Part shown: positions 35,201 to 48,447 of the stretch, in pieces | Layout: each line of letters starts with the position of its first letter | Numbering within the stretch: the first letter of the stretch is position 1 | Assembly (NCBI GenBank): GCA_950106755.1 | Contig: OX467083.1 | Location: 45,150,555 to 45,214,554 of the forward strand | DNA length: 64,000 nucleotides | DNA from: Climacium dendroides | Lineage: Eukaryota > Streptophyta > Bryopsida > Hypnales > Climaciaceae | Direction: 5' to 3' | Position numbers and translations under genes: made by a program | Notes under the pieces: model-generated | Seen by the model: the letters and a program-made list of their open reading frames with translations, nothing else | Databases searched by the model: none | What the model was told of the DNA's origin: nothing

Positions 35201-35811
35201 AGATTAGATTATATGAATGGATGATAGTTTGTTTGTAATTGACGGAACGAACGAACGAAATTATACTTTAGATCAGTCGTCGATCGTCCTCGTTCGGCCG
35301 TGGGTCGTCTGCTGTTCCGGGGCCCACCTCCTCCGTGTTGGCGTGCACGGAGCCACGGACTGGTCTTTCCACGGCGATGCCATGTTGATGAGGGCGACTG
35401 TGTTGGTCGTGTCGACGAACGACGATTGGACGAAGGACGGACGATTGTCTTCGTTAGGTGCATCTGGTTCGGGTGAGCGGGGTCTCGGCTGCCCTAATCG
35501 CTCAGTTCGGGGTCCAGGCTCCGGCAGTGAAAATCTGGTGCGTTGGGAGGACGACGAGGGTTTTGTTAAGCAAATTTTGAAGCCGCTGGCTTGATTCCGC
35601 CACACGGAGAAGGAATATCCATGGGTCTTGGTGGTACAATGCTTGGATTCGTGGTTTCACGGCGTGGATTTTGATAGGATATGGATTGAAAAAGGGTTCT
35701 GTGGCCCCCTTGCCCGGCTTATCGGTGGGAGGGGCAGTTGGCGGGGTGGACAGGGAATTGATTACTGAGGATTGGATTAGGGTTAGATCGTGAGAGGGGA
35801 GGTTTTGAGTG
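35201..35811 (+). promoter_or_regulatory. GC-rich 5' region of the RS-protein gene
   Basis: A sharp rise in GC and CpG-containing sequence (for example TCGTCGATCGTCCTCGTTCGG) precedes the ATG at 35812, with open frames in several phases as expected for a GC-rich leader or promoter. The transcription start cannot be placed from sequence. Confidence 0.4.
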
Positions 35812-38800
35812 ATGGAGCAACAGGGTGCGAGTGGCTGGTACGGTGGATCGCAGCAGCAGCAGCAGCAGCAATATGGCGGGCATCCGCATCCGAATTCGCA
35901 TCCACCTATGCAGTGGCAAGTGCGTCCGGAGACCACGCAGCATTATAATCAGCCTCCGCAGATGCACCCGTCGCAGCAGCAACATCAGTACCAGCAGGCG
36001 TATCCAACAGCGGGTGGTTATTATGGTCAGCCTGCTGGATACTATGCGTCCCAGCAACAGCAAGTGCCGCAGTCATCAGCTCCCCAACCTGCCGTGCCTC
36101 CGCCGCTTTCGCAGCAGCATGGTATGATGTATGGGCAAGCAGAGCAGGTGCGCTGAATTTAGGTCTTTTCGAGTCAACTGGGAAGTAATTGTGGAGAGCG
36201 ACTGGTGGAAGTTTAGGGAGTCATGTTTTTTAGGGTTTTGAAATTTATGCCAAATTTTATTGGTTCGGCATCGATTTTTCGAATTTTGCTTCAATCATGG
36301 TGCTGCAGTCGACAGGGTATGAAACCCCCGGCAATGGTCGATAGTTCTCGTGATTTTTGGTTACTCAGGTTAGAAAGGACTCGTGATTCCTACGCCTTAC
36401 GATCTAGCAGTTTAGAGTAGCGGGGGAAACCCGGAAGGATTTGTGATATGATTTGTTCGTGAGAAGCCTTACCGAAGAGCTATTTTTGAATCGATGGTTG
36501 GTTAGTTGGTGATTCACGACTTTGACAACAGCGTCATAGCGACTGTTGCAAACGTATGCAGTGTTTGAATCTCAAGGACTTGACTTCGTAGAGATGCTTT
36601 GTTAGGGTTTCAGTATACGTGACGTTCCGAAGGAGTTTTGTTAGTCAGGGTCTGTCTTTGAACATGCACTACATTGTTGTACTTTGAGACGGGTATCACA
36701 GTGTGCACCTTGAATTTCCCGAAGTCTAATAGTAATTGTTGCCAGTGTTGGTGGTAAAGCGTCTCGAGACACGGAGTTCCATGGGAACCTTTCTTGATCG
36801 GTTTCTGCATTCGGGAACTGATATTCTATGTCCCTTCATCTAAGGCATGCCATTTTATGAGTAATTTTGAAGATAACAGAGATCAGACTTGTTGCAATGT
36901 TGGATGAACGTTTTATTCTTGGATATATTTTAATAGAAAATAGTAATATGATAGTCATCGTGCTGAAGTAGTTGTGTGGCACAGGCCTGGCCGTCGAGCA
37001 ATGGTTGGAGTCAGCAGCAATGGCCTACGGCTGGTATGTTGTCACCATATCATTTTCGGTAATTCTTGGAGTTGTCACATGATGAAGGCTTTCAGTTTTC
37101 TCATTTTCTTATGCATTGGATGAATCAGAGGATACCCAACCAGGAAATTCAAACGCAGGTCTGAGCCAAGAGGAAGAGTGGGCAGCGAAGGCTAGAGCTT
37201 GGGCTGCCTCGAAAGTCGCGCAAGACGCTCAGCAGCATTCCCAGCTCCACGTACAGACACAGCCTGATCAATCTAATTTAAAGCAGCTACCGCTTCCACC
37301 TCCCCCTCCTCCGCCCCCGCCCCAGCCAGTAGACATGTCTCAACAGTTTGCCTACCAAGCACATGAAGCTGGAACACCAGCATATGGCCATGATATCTCT
37401 CACAAGTACGGCCAAGACTCACCAGGATTATTTGGACGGGATGCTTCTTCTAGGATTCGGGGGGAGGAGATGAAGTCATTTGTATTGGAGGGTTCAACGT
37501 CTGGCTCTGGACTGGCAACAGCTCCAGCTCCTCTCCCTCCAACGTCGAGAAATATTTCGGAGCTCGGTACGAGCAGCTATTCCCAAGAGATGTCTTCAAG
37601 TCATGTTCATAATGTTCTGCCAGCAGGTACTTCTATGTTCTCAACCTTCTCAAAAGGAGATTTATTTAGACGTTTCTTTGTCCTAGATGGATGATGCGTG
37701 AAGTTTCTGACATGCAAGTTTATTTTCTTAATGAATTTTATTTATTTCCTACCAGTCATGTGAACCTTTTTTTTCCAATGGGGGTAATTTATTTCAGTTG
37801 CCGTTTGGGATTTTAATCATGTGATTAATGTGTTTTGTGTATATTTAGTTCTATCTTTTTTATACTCTTATGTCAATAATTTAGATATGTAGCTGCGACT
37901 TTGTGCAAAATATCAGTTTCTAATACTTCGAAGTTGGACTAGACGTTACAGTACCACCCGGTATGGAACAGTTGGAAACACCGCAACCACCTGCCCCTCC
38001 CCCTCCTGCTGCCGCTGCTTCCCTTTCGCATTTGCCTCATCAACAGCCACCACAATTAGCTTCTCAGATTTCACCGCATCAACAAACAGCTCATGTACAG
38101 CCGCATATGCCTCCCTCCCAGTTTTCATTTGGAGAACCTTCTGTACCAGCTCCTTACGACTTCCACCAGCAACCGCCTTATGAATTTCAGCAGTCTCAAC
38201 CTCAGGAGTATGCACATCCGCAGCCCTCGCAGTTCAATATGGCTCTAGATGTTTCTGAAGCGGGTGCCTATGGTGGGTTGCCGCACCCACAGACTTGGCC
38301 TCCGCAAATGTCTTATCCTGCAAACATGGGTCCTGGAATAGGGGCAGGTCCTGGTTTGGGACACCAGGTAATTGGAATTTAAATAGCATTTCTACTCTTT
38401 ATTAATATGCTCTTTTCACAAGGCATTTTTGTCAAATCCTTTTAGTTTGTTAAATGCTTATGCATGTTTGTTTATCGGAAGTTTGTTTTGAAACAGAAAA
38501 GAAAATATTTTCAAAACAAACTTCGAATGGTGCTTCAAATATGCGTAAGACATTCTTCGAATGGTGCTTCGAATTGGGTGTGTGATTTGTAACCTCTTCT
38601 TCTAAACCTCGAGTGCTTTCTTCTTGATATACTATTCTGTATGAATTGCAGTTTGATTACGAATTTGAGCACATGCATCCTGGGCACCAACATCCCCAAC
38701 ATTTGCAGGGTCACACTATGTTTTCTCGGCCACCACATGGGCCAGGATTTCGACCAGGTGGTCCACCTCTCGGACATTTTGGCTTTGCCAATAATCCAAC

Positions 38801-41800
38801 ATTAGGACCTGGTGCTGGTACGGGGATGGATTTTTCCATGTTAACAGATAATGGCCATGGCCATAATGCTGGGCTCGAGCGGCCCAAGAAGGTACGAAAT
38901 TCTGCGATTGCTATATGTAAACTTGCACATATAATGCCGTATATTGTGTGAAATTCCTTCTAGCTGCATGTCCTTGTCGACCCTACTTACATTAAGTTGA
39001 GAGTTTTAACTGGCCTAATTTTATCCAGGCATCAGTCCCGAACTGGCTGAAAGAGGAATTGTTGAAGAAGAAGGCCGCTGTTGTTGGTGGTGCCCAGCTG
39101 ACTGTTGCTGAAGATAATGCTCGTGCTAATGGTGATAACATGGAAACGTCTACTCATAATAAGTTCGAGTTCTCAGACCGATCAAGAAGTGACGTGTCTA
39201 GAATGAGCGACTCTGATGACGAGGATGAGGAGGTAAGATTTGGAAAAAATTTGATTGCATATTAAGCTTTTTGGATCTCCAGATTCATGCGCTTGTGCTG
39301 ATAATGAGTGACATATACAGTTAGCAATTGGTTTATTGACGTGGAAGATAGTAGTGTTTCATCTGGTGTAGATTTTAGCTTTTAGGAGGTGATTGGGTTT
39401 CAACTTTTGTATTAGTGAATTGTTGGAATTGCCGTTGGTTGATGATGGTCTTATCGAATGATGAGACTACCGAATGTCGTTCTAAATGGCCATATGATAG
39501 TTGATATCTGAGTCTAAGTAAACTCCAGCACACAGCTAGTTATCAGGTGTTAACTTGTCAGCCATTTTGTGACTCAATTTAGTTTCATTTGTTCTTTTAG
39601 CCCCAGTTAAACTCTTTCACATTTAGAGCTCTGGATCATCTGTTGATTGAGTGGTGGTTTCGTTAACTATTGTGCCCTCTGACGATTTAGGATGACACGG
39701 AAGCTGCAAGGACTGCAGCTATGAATCAAGAAATTAAGCGCGTGCTCACAGAAGTTTTATTGAAGGTATGGTGTTCTCCACCGCATGTAGTGATTTGAAG
39801 CTTGTTTGAAATACTTTTGAATGCATTTTGACAGTCATAGAAAGCATATCGTTTGAATATCTTCTTGCAGTTGAATGATATGCAACCTAATCCCGTTTAT
39901 AAAGTGAACTCTGAAAGTCTTAAGTAGGCAAATTTTTCTATTGAATATCATGGTATGAATGATGGTTTTTCTGTCGAAGCTTCAAAATTATAGTAGTTAT
40001 ATCCTTGTATTACATCACCTCAGAAATTTGAGCTTGGTTTGCATTCTCTATGACTCATATTGTAAGAACAGACCTGTCAATAATTAAGCTGTTCTTAGCT
40101 TCAGCTTATGCAGCCATCGTTTGCAATCATCAGACAAATATGAGATTATATTAATCTATTATTAGAAGCCACAAATATGGAAGTGGAAAACTGAACACGA
40201 TTCAAGTTTGCTCCTGAAAAGAAGGGTCAGCGCTGAAGGGTTTACATGTTGGTAGACTCTGCTTTGCAACATCTTTTAAGTTCTTTAACTCTTTAGAGTT
40301 GCTTGGTCGCGCAGGTGACGGATGACCTGTTTGATGAAATTGCGCAAGAGGTCATGGATGAGGATGAACAACGACTACTTGAAGGTTTGACAATTTCTAG
40401 TGGTTTTATTTCGGAATGCCTGCTCATGCCGTCATGCATTTACTTATCCACGCAGAAGGCGCTTATATTTACTTCATGGCACTTTCTTTCTGTGCTGTAA
40501 AATTTAATTATTCTATTTCGCATTTCACGTTCTCAACCGAAATTTGGAATCAGAAATTAAATTGTGAGGTTTTCTGGTTGCCGTCTTCATTTGTCATTCT
40601 TGATGGACCATTGAGAATTGTCTGTGGAGTTTAAAGCCCTTTTTCCTTGGGTCTGTGTATGGCAGATCCAAGTAAGAAGTCTCCACTTGCTGAGGATTTT
40701 GTCGGAACGAAAGTAAAATCTTCTACTCCTCATGCTCCCATCCTTGAAACTGCTCCTGCACTTGCGCCAGCTCCAATAAGGGTACATGTTGCTCCTGCTG
40801 TCAAACGGATTGATGATGATAGTGATGACGACAGCGAGAGCCTGAGTTCTGGAGCTCCTGCTGGAAATTTACTAGGACTTGCGAGCTATGCATCTGATGA
40901 TGAAGATGCTGGTCGCAACAGTCGGCAGGTGACCGAAAGTAAGCATGGGAACGGGGGAAATTCTGACACAGAAGCATCTGAGTTGAAAAGCGTTGCTCCA
41001 GAGAAGGGCGGAAAAACAAAGTATGTAGATACAGAGGATCAGGTAGTGATTGCAAAGGAGGTCAAAGGCAAGAAACGGTTGAGTGAGGAAGTCCTAAACT
41101 CAGATCACTCTGGACGTAGCCCGAGACGGGCACGACACTCAGAGATATCAGGTGTTGAAGTTGGTCAAAAAGACCTTGCTGCTTCGATAAATCCAGGTGT
41201 TACTGTTCTTCAAGTTAAAACTGGAGTGATAGCTTTAGAGAATCTCGATATGGGAATAACAGTAGAAGGTAGAGGTTTGCAAACAGCTGACGTGAAGGAA
41301 CTTGCAAGTGAGAATAAGTCGAACCACAAGGCTTCTCCCCACCACGTCTTGTCAACAGAGCGCAGAAAGTTGGAAGGTGGGTATGATCATTCAAGCAAAG
41401 GGAGAAGCGGTGAAGATTCATCACACCTCAGGCGTGCAGAAAAGGAGGTTGTTCCTTCTAGTAAACACAAGCAGGGGACTGATATAGATCTAGGAAAGTC
41501 GGTCAAAGACAGAGATTACTTCAATGCCAAGCAAGTTGCTAAAGAGGCTGACGGTGATAGTGAACACAAGAATGGCATTAAACGGGAGAAAGATTTAAAC
41601 AGGGATGAAAAGGACAGGGTTAGGGAGAATAAAGAGAAAGACAGGGACAGGGAGGGCTTCAGAGGTAAGGAGAGGGAGCGTAATGTACAGAAGTTGAAAG
41701 AGCGTGACAGGGAATCAGATCTAGAAAAACAGAAAGAGAAGGATAAAGACAGAGGAAGGAGCACCAAAGCAAGGGCACGTGATTCTGACAGGGAGAGACG

Positions 41801-44304
41801 GAAACCCACATCTGAGAAGTATGACAGAAAGAGCACAGATTACAAGAAGGAGAAGGAGAAAAATTCCAAGAAGGCCTGGAGGAGACGCTCTTCATCATTA
41901 AGTAGTCGGAGTCGGAGTCGGAGTCAGAGTCGAAGTCGAAGTCGGAGTGAAAGCAACAGCGCTTCTGGAAGTCGTAGTAGCAGTCCGAGCCCGAGACGAG
42001 GGTAAGAGTTCGATGCTTTATGTTAGTGATCAGATTTTTTTTGGTGGTGGTGTCAGTTATGTTTTGAAACTACAATCAATATTTTTAATGCGCAGGAAAC
42101 AACAAAAAGAGAGATCAAGCAAGAAATCAAGCCATTCCTCACCTCCTTTGAGATCTCGAAGGTATGTTACTGATTTCCAGCCCTCTTTCTTTATACATGA
42201 AATACAAAATCTGTATGCATTTCTTTCTTTCTTTATAATTTATAATTTATATGCTTTTCTGGGTTGAGTGCTGGAACATCCTTGGTCTTTTTTCTGTACT
42301 TGGAAAATATTTTGTATAGACATCGAAGATCAGCGACTGAAGAGCATCAATGTTTGCTATCTTGGTCTTTTCTGTTTTTCCTTCAATGCCCCTTCTCATG
42401 TAATTGAAGGCTTGGGACATCCCAGTCGTCGTCTTTTCGCATCTGAGAGCAGGGATATGATTGCTTTGTCGAGTGCTTGCAAGGCTCTTGCATATCAAAG
42501 GAGATCCCTTATACTTCCTGTTAGGAGAGTCGTTTCTGATTGATTAGAATAATTAAGAGACATACGTCGGATTAGCTTTGAAACGCTTTTTTTCGATTGT
42601 GAGAATCTGTAGGGGCATGTACATATGCTCTGCACATAGTTGCAATGATATGCTTTCTGGCATTTCGTGCCTTCATTTTCAAAGTAAAACCATATTCAGA
42701 GACATGAATTGGCACTACAATACCACTATCGGGTTGTCCTAAGTTTTCCCAAGGAGCCTGATCTCAATTTGAACCTTCCTGTAACTACTGCAGAAAATAG
42801 TTGCAATAAAACATGCTTCCTAAAATTTCGGGGGTTTGTTTTATATGGAATCCGCAGTCAACTTACTAGTCGTTGCATCCACTTTATGAGATACAAGAAG
42901 TGCATTCAATTCACGAAATCGTTATCATTCTGGTCTTTTTCTTGCTTCCAGTACTGATTTTGGGGATATAACATAATGCGTTCTCCATTGATCGAGCAGC
43001 TTGTTTAAGTTAGAGTTATGCTTACAATTAATCACACAATTAATTACAACATTTAGGTTTGGTTTGCGTGCATAACGTGGGTTTCGGTTTCTAATGTTTA
43101 TGATGCGCCTACGCTTAATGGTGCACCTAGCTTCTGCGAGGGTGCTGGCCTAATTCTCTTTCATGCTCAGTGATGAGGATAGAGGCACAGTTGGATCCTG
43201 ATGTTGTAGATGACCTAGTGCAACCTGCATACGTGTTAAATGTCTCTACACTTATTCATGAGTGTGAGTAGTGATCCTGAGTATTACTAATGTATTTTAG
43301 AGCAAACAAGTAGGTGTCGTGGTTGGGTTAATCCCAATTTTCTCGTGCGTGAGAATGGTGGATCGTTGAGAATGTGCTTGGCATATTACCAGTAAAACAA
43401 GATCATGATTCTTTCGGTGGGTCTGTACATCGTAGGTATTGCTTCTGATACTAACCTCAGATTACATAGTAATCCCAGCACACCCCAGCATACCCCAGCA
43501 CAGAAGTATCTGCACGATTCCTAATGCTCAGTGCCAGAATGGGGCGCGCACATTCTGGGAGTTGTTCACCGCATCTTAAGGTATGGGCATGTAAGTACAT
43601 ACTGCTGGTTCTAGTTCCTGTTGTGCAGGTGCCCTACTGAGGGCAGATCAATGCACAGCTCTCAAAGGAAGAGGGTCAGCTGAGTAAGACGGGAGTGAGT
43701 AAATAAAATTTGACTTACATGGCAAGTGATGATGATGATGTGTTTATCTCTAGACGAACTTCGCGCACTCCTTCACGCTCAATGCCACATAGCAAGGTCT
43801 CTCGTCGCAGGCATTCTCCTTCTCTTTCCCGTGAGAAGGAAAGGTACGATGCGCCACCCTCTTAATTCCAACTTTTTTCTGGTCTCTTTCGAATAACATT
43901 CAGTAGTCTCCATTTACAATGTGTGAGCAAGTTTGAAGACTTCTGTGTGTTCTAGGAAACATCTGAGAACAATGATCTATTTCGTATATGAACCTCTTAA
44001 CCTCTCAAATGTGCAGATCACGATCTTCTCCCTGTGCACTTCAGTTGGTTAAGAGGTCTTCACATTAATTGACGATGATATTAAAATGTAGCCGACGTTG
44101 AATTATTCTGTTTATGCTTCGTGTTACTGGAAAGTGGTTGGCCTTGCACTTCTACCAGAATATCTAGAAGTCTTTGCTGATGGTCTTCTCTGTTTAATCT
44201 GAAGTGGAGATTTGACATGTTAGGATGGGGCATATTCTGCTTGGGGATTCAGGAACAGGAAGTCGAGGTCAGCATCACCAGCCCACAAGAGGAGACGGAG
44301 CTGA
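35812..44304 (+). CDS. RS-domain (SR-related) nuclear protein, 12 exons
   Basis: Exons: 35812-36147, 36985-37033, 37129-37626, 37952-38367, 38652-38891, 39029-39232, 39691-39765, 40315-40384, 40666-42001, 42096-42161, 43754-43843 and 44259-44304. They sum to 3426 bases (1141 residues plus stop), all phases matching. Order of segments: Gln/Pro/Tyr-rich N-terminus; short W-containing exon (WPSSNGWSQQQWP); EEEWAAKARAWAASK helix; proline runs; His/Gly/Pro-rich segment; conserved-looking ASVPNWLKEELLKKK and VTDDLFDEIAQEVMDEDE; LLGLASYASDDED; a long Lys/Arg/Glu/Asp stretch; and a C-terminal SRSRSQSRSRSRS repeat finishing KSRSASPAHKRRRS. RS tails bind other splicing proteins and direct nuclear speckle location, so a pre-mRNA processing role is likely, but I cannot name the orthologue. 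Alternative terminal exons may exist at 42320 and 44017. Confidence 0.85.
44017..44068 (+). other. possible alternative terminal (poison) exon of the RS-protein gene
   Basis: After a good acceptor (CTCTCAAATGTGCAG) the phase-2 frame reads SRSSPCALQLVKRSSH and then stops (TAA at 44066-44068). It continues the RS style and fits the phase of the preceding exon. If used instead of 44259-44304 it would change or shorten the C-terminus. Confidence 0.35.
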
Positions 44305-46927
44305 TGGTGGATCTGGTGTTTTCGGCATTACTCGCATCCTCGATGTTCTGTGAACTGTAAGAGAACTGGGTCATTCGAGTGTTAATAGGATGCAGAAGGT
44401 CGTATACCTCGTCTTCAGGACGCTTGTGCTGACTTTCACAAATAGGAGGTTGATTCTTCAGTAGATTTTTGAAAGTTGGAAACGACCCAATTTACTTGAG
44501 AAGTGTTAAATATCGGCCTTGTAGAATGGGATTGACATGTTACTCATGAAACCCATTATGGATCTGTCACTACTTCGATGTATCATGCTATCGATTTTAA
44601 TCATTATGATGACCACCTGAGTTTTAATCCTGAAACGCCTTACAAGCCAATGTGGCTGATAAATGGTCAAACGAAGTTCATTCTTACTGGAAACGCTTGA
44701 TTTTCATCCAATGTTTTTTTTCAGAGTTCCTTGAGTGTGTAATGCACCACTTGAGCCTTCTTTGAGCAACTATAGAATTTCCTTAGAGAAGAAGATGGTA
44801 AATTCCCAGATCCGAAAAGTTGGCCATATCTACCTCCTTGTTCTTATCTGAATTTTAGCCATGAAAATGATTTTTTTATAAGCTGAGACTAACTAATGAT
44901 TGGGTTTATACACTCTTTGAGGTTGGATGGAAGGCTGATCTGATTTGGCTTCAATCCAGCCTTCAATCCAATCCCAGTTCATCACTCGAACCCTGAATAA
45001 TGTAAAGTGGTGAAGCCAGATTTGGGGGCTGAATTTTCAATTCATCACTCTGGCCCTAGATAATGTTAAGTATTGAGGCTAAATTTTTAGGGTTGAATTT
45101 TTGATTAATGTGCTCTTGGATTTTCTTAAGTCTCAATTTAAAAAATATAAAAGAAGCATCTATTTTTTTCCTCTTCCTATTTTTCTGATTCAAAAATAAT
45201 TGAAAGTGTATTATTTATTTATTTAATTTACTATTTTTCCTATTTTAAAAATAGAAAGAAAGAGTTTTTTGAAAAAAAATTGAACCTTTTCCTTTCTCTT
45301 CCTATTTTTTCTATTTGGAACAAAGGAGAGAATTATTCGACTTCTTTGGAGCCTTTTCCTTTTCTTAACATTGAAACTAGAGTTGTAGCCCCCTAATATT
45401 TGTCATTTATTTTCATGAGAATTTAAAGAATTTCAAGCAATAAATAATTTTGGTCTTGTCACTACCGTGTAGGGGTTTGAAAATAATCACACAACTAAAT
45501 ATACTATTTAAAAACACATTTAAAAAAAAAAAAAAAAATCTATATTTTTAGTCTTATTTTAAAGAAAAATATGGAATTTTTAATTATGAGAACTTGAATG
45601 AATTCAATGATAAATGTGTTGTAGATATTTTTTAGCTACCTTATAAAATTGCCTTGGGCTACAAGAAGTTGTACTTTTAGCAATTCCAAACAACTCTTCC
45701 AGAAACAACAACATTTCTTATATCCAATCCATACCTTAAATTTGTTTGTTTTGTTTTGTTTGTTATGTTGAAGTCTCCCAGACTGTATGTCCCCTAGTCG
45801 CATGCTCAGTACCATCAGAAAACCCTTGGCAAGGAGGGATGCACCAGCTTGGTTTCGTGGCGTTTGGATGTACGGTATAAAAGTTTTACTTTAATTTTGA
45901 TTGTGGCAATGGCACAAGGCATACTAGTTTATATAATGACACAAGTATCCTAGTTTCAACAAAAATTGCAACCTTCACATGTGTATCTTTTTTTTCAAGA
46001 AATGACCCAATTTTTTACAAAGAAATTTGAATGTACCATGACTAACTTGAATTCATTGCTTGAACATCTTCTTGCATGAAAGAGCCCAACAAAAAACAAT
46101 CCATAAATTCAACCAATTATACATGACTCCAAATGATTGAAGCACTCTTTTTGTCTTTAGTTCTTCCAGAAAATGCTGAAAGTGAAAAAAAAAATTCCTG
46201 CTTTCTTTCCAAGTTAGAGATTGCATATTCACAACATGTTGTATTGTACATAAACACATTTGATTACCCAATTTCAACACAAGGTTCCTCACCTTCTCTT
46301 CCATTGCAAACCAAATTGTTGAAATCTTAATAGGAGAGAAGACAAAAGACGAAAAGAGGAGAGGATGAAAATAGAAAAGAAGAGTGATAGGGAATTGATA
46401 AAAGTTGCCTTTTTATAAATGCTTTAAAAAACCCACCCCCCCAAGACCGGTCCAAGTTCACATCATACTAGTAAAGGTGAGCAATGGATGAAGAAATTGA
46501 CTCTTTAGACCAAAAGTTGTGATCAAAAGAATTATTCAGACTGGTTCTTAGTCACTAGTATAAGGAGGTTGTAAATCAATCTTCTAAATCCATTGTAAAG
46601 AAAAAAGTGGGCATTGTTGAGAAAAGAGTGGACATTGTCTATTAGAGATGTCAATGGGATTAAAATTTAGGACCATGACCTATGGAAGTTGGTACCAATC
46701 CTCTATAGAATTCTTTATGTAGAACAAAATATTGGCTTATAATATTAAAAGCATAAAAAACTTCAAGATGTACACAATCTTCGCACACTTGTAGACATGG
46801 TCTACATCTTCTAGTTCCAAATTAATCACTATAAACTTATCCAAGTCAAATCAACAACTTTGAAAGTAGCTTTGAAATTCTTTTGCAAACAACTTTAATT
46901 CAAGGACTAAAACTAAACCAAGAGCCT
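44305..46927. other. intergenic DNA downstream of the RS-protein gene
   Basis: This should contain the 3' UTR, then AT-rich DNA. A 63-bp sequence beginning TTCATCACTC is tandemly duplicated at 44978-45103. No gene is seen; the frame pair at 46053-46330 is unsupported. Confidence 0.4.
44978..45103. repeat. 63-bp tandem duplication
   Basis: Two diverged copies start at 44978 and 45041. They share TTCATCACTC, CCCT-x-x-ATAATGT-x-AAGT, and GGGCTGAATTTT or GGGTTGAATTTT at the end. Confidence 0.65.
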
Positions 46928-47053
46928 TTAACTCCTAAAGTCCCAAGGTCATTTATTTGTCAAAAACCACTCATAATTGCAATAAATATTTTAAACATTT
47001 GTTTCCATTATAAACCCCCATGTTTTATGTGATATTTTTTATTTTAGCATATG

Positions 47054-48447
47054 AATTATAGGTGACATCAAATAGAACAACTTCTATTTTTATGTTACCA
47101 ATAACACCCAATGTAACATCTGGATGTTACATTAGATGTTATTGTTGACATAACACTAGAAGAAAAACGTGTTCAGCACAACCGGCTACTATGCAACTAG
47201 TGTCCTATAAAACTATTCTGCAATTATAAGACCTCTCTATTAGCACCAAATCTAAAGTAATTGTTTTATATCATTGTTTTACCCCATTGATGCATTATCT
47301 TAGTCGCAAAGTAGTCAATCTATAGTTGCAAAAAATGATTAGGAAACAACTAGAAAAAGATTGCAATTGTAAAATGACCATAGTTGTTTCCTAGTCACTT
47401 TCTAGTTGTTTATAGGTTGCTTTCTAGTCATACATTAGTTGTTTCTTAGTTGTTTCCTATAGTACTAGAAAATTTAGTTTTTTTTGTTGATTTAGTTGCA
47501 TAGATTTGATTCACTTTTACGTTGATTTAGATAGAAATCAATAGAAAAGTGAATCAAATGAATGCAACTTGATCAACAAAAAAACTAAATTTTTTAGTAG
47601 TGAAGCTAGTCGTTTTCTAGTTGCTTTTAAGTGATACACTAGTTGTTTCTTAGTTGTTTTCTAGTTGTTTTCTAGTTGCTTTTAAGTGATACACTAGTTG
47701 TTTCTTAGTTGTTTTCTAGTTGTTTCCTAGTTGCTTTCAAAGTTCATTCTCATTTGTCTTTTATCAATTGTCCCATATCAATTATAAAGAGTACCATTAG
47801 GTTGAACATATAAAACTTGTAAGTTATTGCAATCTTTTGAAATGGATTTTGTTGATTTAATTTTAAGATTTTAACAATTTATAGGTTTCTATGATTTATA
47901 GATTTCTACAATCTATAGAAATAAAAATATGTAAAATCCCAGAATTTTGAAATTCTATAAAATTATAAGATTTCCTAAACCAATGAAATCTATTAAAAAT
48001 CAATATTTGAATTTTGAAATCTAAGAAGAAGGTAGATTTAGAATTTTAAAATCTAAAAAAAAAGATCTGAAATCCAAAAAATCTAGAAAAAAATAGATCT
48101 GGAATCCAAAAATTAAAAAAAAAAATAGTTCTAAAATTTTGCAATCTACAAATCATTGAGATTAATAATTTAAAATCTATAAATATACAAGTTGCAAATG
48201 AGTCACAAATGAGGCATGACTTTTGCAATTGGTATTTTTCCTAGATTTTAGGGTGTCCACTGCAACTAGAGGTCTCCAAATTATCACCAATTGCAAACTA
48301 GTCAGAAATGTCTTATACAACTGAAAAACCAGTTGCATAGTGTAGTTGCAAAACCCCTCATTTTCTTTTAGTGTAAAAATCCATATGTTACATTGGACAT
48401 TATTGTTGACATAAAAATACAAGTCCTATTTGACATCACCTATAGTG
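47054..48447. mobile_element. MITE split by a CACTA insertion
   Basis: The left part ATAGGTGACATCAAATAG, later TTTTTATGTTACCAATAAC, is the inverted counterpart of the right part (TATTTGACATCACCTATAGTG preceded by ATTATTGTTGACATAAAAATA). The two arms pair over about 80 bp. They are separated by the CACTA element at 47154-48373 and its TAA duplication. Confidence 0.65.
47154..48373. mobile_element. non-autonomous CACTA element, 1220 bp
   Basis: It starts CACTAGAAGAAAAACG and ends CATTTTCTTTTAGTG, flanked by a perfect 3-bp duplication TAA (47151-47153 and 48374-48376). The interior has many copies of CTAGTTGTTTCCTAGTTGC-like subterminal repeats in both orientations (about 47330-47740 and 48290-48340) and no transposase frame. 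Mobilisation would need an autonomous relative. Its repeats (TAGTTGC core) differ from those of the element at 1-7413 (TATGACTG core), so that one is an unlikely helper. Confidence 0.85.

Noticed and set aside
35209..36127. Several long antisense or off-frame ORFs near the RS-protein 5' end
   Set aside because: They are shadows of the GC-rich leader and the CAG-repeat coding region.
41516..41898. Antisense Ser/Leu-rich frames opposite the RS domain
   Set aside because: They are antisense translations of the AG-rich RS and K/E coding sequence.
43479..43503. CCCCAGCACA/CCCCAGCATA short repeat
   Set aside because: Only three imperfect 10-bp copies inside an intron; too small to call a feature.
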